Assembly: GCA_964442035.1 (NCBI GenBank)
Contig: CAYTWZ010000047.1
Span: 1 to 13,849, forward strand
Length of the DNA stretch: 13,849 nucleotides
Direction of reading: 5' to 3'
Origin: JAFLUQ01 sp964442035
Lineage (GTDB): Bacteria > Bacillota > Clostridia > UMGS1883
The notes beneath the pieces are model-generated. The model made no database searches, was not told the DNA's origin, and saw only the letters and a program-made list of their open reading frames with translations. Shown piece after piece: positions 12,514-13,849 of the stretch; position 1 is the first letter of the stretch; each line of letters begins with the position of its first letter. Made by a program: the position numbers and the translations under genes.

Positions 12514-13515
12514 ATGGCATTGTTTGAAAGCTACGAAAGAAGAATTAACCAGATAAACGCCGCTCTTAACAAGTACGGCATCTCCTCCCTTGAGGAAGCT
12601 GAAAAGATCTGCAAGGATAAGGGTATTGATGTTTACAACTTGGTCAAGAGTGTTCAGCCCATCTGCTTTGAAAACGCCTGCTGGGCATACATAACCGGCG
12701 CGGCAATCGCTATCAAGAAGGGTTGCGCAAAGGCTGCCGACGCTGCGGAGGCTATCGGCGAGGGCTTACAGAGCTTCTGCATCCCCGGTTCCGTTGCCGA
12801 TGACCGTAAGGTTGGTCTTGGCCACGGTAATCTTGCGGCCATGCTCCTCCGTGAGGAGACAAAGTGTTTTGCGTTTCTCGCCGGTCACGAGTCTTTTGCC
12901 GCTGCGGAGGGCGCTATCGGTATTGCTAAGAGCGCCAACAAGGTACGTCAAGAGCCTCTTAAGGTCATCCTCAACGGTCTTGGCAAGGATGCCGCTCAGA
13001 TCATTTCACGTATCAACGGCTTCACATTTGTTGAGACAAAGTTTGACTATATGACAGGCAAGGTAAGTATCGTCAGCGAAACCAAGTATTCTGACGGCGA
13101 AAAGGCCAAGGTTCGCTGCTATGGCGCTGATGACGTGCGCGAGGGCGTAGCCATCATGCATCTTGAGGGTGTTGACGTTTCCATCACAGGTAACTCCACC
13201 AACCCCACTCGCTTCCAGCATCCCGTTGCCGGCACATACAAAAAGGAATGCATTGAGATCGGCAAGAAGTACTTCTCCGTTGCCTCCGGCGGCGGCACAG
13301 GCCGTACTCTTCATCCTGACAATATGGCTGCAGGTCCTGCTTCCTATGGTATGACAGATACAATGGGCCGTATGCACAGCGACGCCCAGTTTGCAGGCTC
13401 TTCTTCTGTTCCCGCCCACGTTGAGATGATGGGACTTATCGGAATGGGTAACAACCCCATGGTTGGCGCAACAGTTGCTGTTGCGGTTGCCGTTGAGGAA
13501 GCTTTTAAAGCCTGA
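12514..13515 (+). CDS. GGGtGRT family protein, function unknown
   Basis: The 333-residue cytosolic protein contains the family signature GGGTGRT (259-265), followed by LHPDNMAAGPASYGMTDT. Other conserved-looking stretches are the glycine-rich GLGHGNLAAMLL (101-112), FLAGHESFAAAEGAIGIAKSAN (121-142) and a C-terminal run rich in G, M and V (MMGLIGMGNNPMVGATVAVA). Cysteines occur at 33, 51, 56, 71, 89, 118, 202 and 246. No signal peptide or membrane segment is seen. GAGAGGAGG lies 9 nt before the ATG, and the gene is co-transcribed with the NifU-like scaffold. Its codon bias matches that neighbour, so both are probably abundant. The pairing suggests it binds or receives an Fe-S cluster or another metal cofactor, but no reaction is established. 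The operon ends at a strong terminator at 13559-13596. Confidence 0.9.
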   Translation: MALFESYERRINQINAALNKYGISSLEEAEKICKDKGIDVYNLVKSVQPICFENACWAYITGAAIAIKKGCAKAADAAEAIGEGLQSFCIPGSVADDRKVGLGHGNLAAMLLREETKCFAFLAGHESFAAAEGAIGIAKSANKVRQEPLKVILNGLGKDAAQIISRINGFTFVETKFDYMTGKVSIVSETKYSDGEKAKVRCYGADDVREGVAIMHLEGVDVSITGNSTNPTRFQHPVAGTYKKECIEIGKKYFSVASGGGTGRTLHPDNMAAGPASYGMTDTMGRMHSDAQFAGSSSVPAHVEMMGLIGMGNNPMVGATVAVAVAVEEAFKA

Positions 13516-13558
13516 ATTTTAAGCTGAAAGCTGACAAGCTAAAAAATATATAAAACAC

Positions 13559-13596
13559 AAGCTGCAACCTCATTCTTTTGAGATTGCAGCTTTTTT
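13559..13596 (+). terminator. Strong intrinsic terminator of the NifU-like/GGGtGRT operon
   Basis: AAGCTGCAACCTCA (13559-13572) pairs with TGAGATTGCAGCTT (13579-13592) with one mismatch, a 6-nt loop and TTTTTT after it. It lies 43 nt after the stop codon. Confidence 0.92.
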
Positions 13597-13650
13597 ACGC
13601 AAGAATTGAACTTTTTACACAGCGCAATTGCTTTTCTTCAATTGGATTTT

Positions 13651-13829
13651 TTCAATAAGGGCTGAAAGCCCGTCATGGGGTGTTCTCGGTGAAGATCGAT
13701 CTCCCGCCGAAAAACGAAAGGGTCGCCCGCCACCGGCGGAGGGTGCCCCCTGCCGGGGCATCCTCCGCGAAGCAGAAGCGCCGACCGAGTCGGTAGACGA
13801 GACCCGGGGGACATCTTTCGTTTAGTTAT
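13651..13829 (-). repeat. Structured intergenic repeat, copy 3 (reversed)
   Basis: In reverse complement it begins ATAACTAAACGAAAGATGTC and ends GACGGGCTTTCAGCCC then TTATTGAA, the same boundaries as copy 2. The internal CTTCTGC-TTC-GCGGAGG stem is kept with a G-U pair in place of A-U. A second stem, TGCCCC-GGCA-GGGGGCA, is better paired here than in copy 2. The frame crossing it (13628-13825) is not credible as protein. After it the window ends with 20 unassigned bases. Confidence 0.88.
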
Positions 13830-13849
13830 TTCCCCGCCGAAACATCGGG

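Noticed and set aside
11813..12520. Leftward 235-residue open frame opposite the NifU-like gene
   Set aside because: Long only because of the biased codons of the real gene; no start signals or domains.
13628..13825. 65-residue frame across repeat copy 3
   Set aside because: Same reason: repeat-derived, not shared in frame with the other copies.

Overview
The window looks like a chromosomal segment from an anaerobic, low-to-moderate GC Firmicute of class Clostridia. The reasons are strong AAAGGAG-type ribosome binding sites, near-consensus sigma-A promoters with 17-nt spacers, a reverse rubrerythrin with a rubredoxin, a GGGtGRT-family protein and copper-amine-oxidase-N (stalk) type exported proteins. 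No rRNA, tRNA, CRISPR array, phage gene or transposase gene was seen. Genus cannot be read from the sequence.

Layout. Positions 1-6114 are read leftward. They hold a large c-di-GMP phosphodiesterase (138-2660), an exported stalk-domain/SLH-like protein (2932-3951), and a two-gene operon in which a Ppx/GppA phosphatase fused to a TrmL-type tRNA methyltransferase (4663-6078) overlaps thioredoxin (4352-4666) by an ATGA. A divergent promoter region (6115-6252) then switches direction. Rightward genes are a membrane-anchored FtrD/DUF2318-like Cys-rich protein (6376-7272), a VanW-domain lipoprotein (7449-8075), reverse rubrerythrin plus rubredoxin (8159-8878), a PAS-PAS-GGDEF diguanylate cyclase (9230-10789), a small ribbon-helix-helix protein (11301-11495), and a NifU/IscU-like scaffold followed by a GGGtGRT protein (11804-13515).

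The genes group around redox and iron-sulfur chemistry (thioredoxin, reverse rubrerythrin, rubredoxin, FtrD-like protein, NifU-like scaffold with the GGGtGRT protein) and c-di-GMP signalling (one protein predicted to degrade the messenger, one predicted to make it). The rubrerythrin promoter carries an inverted repeat resembling Fur/PerR-family operators just after its -10 box.

The intergenic DNA is unusually rich in repeats. One structured family occurs three times (2711-2847, 10786-10967, 13651-13829 reversed). A separate 253-bp MITE-like element (3977-4229) has 12-bp terminal inverted repeats and is bracketed by a 17-bp direct repeat that includes the Shine-Dalgarno of the stalk-domain gene. 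A perfect 30-bp-stem hairpin lies at 11032-11099, and a diverged copy of one of its arms sits in the leader of the diguanylate cyclase gene. The most notable coding oddities are the Ppx-TrmL fusion, a rubredoxin whose first knuckle is CxC, a predicted SD-sequestering hairpin on the VanW gene, and the NifU-like/GGGtGRT pair of unknown function.
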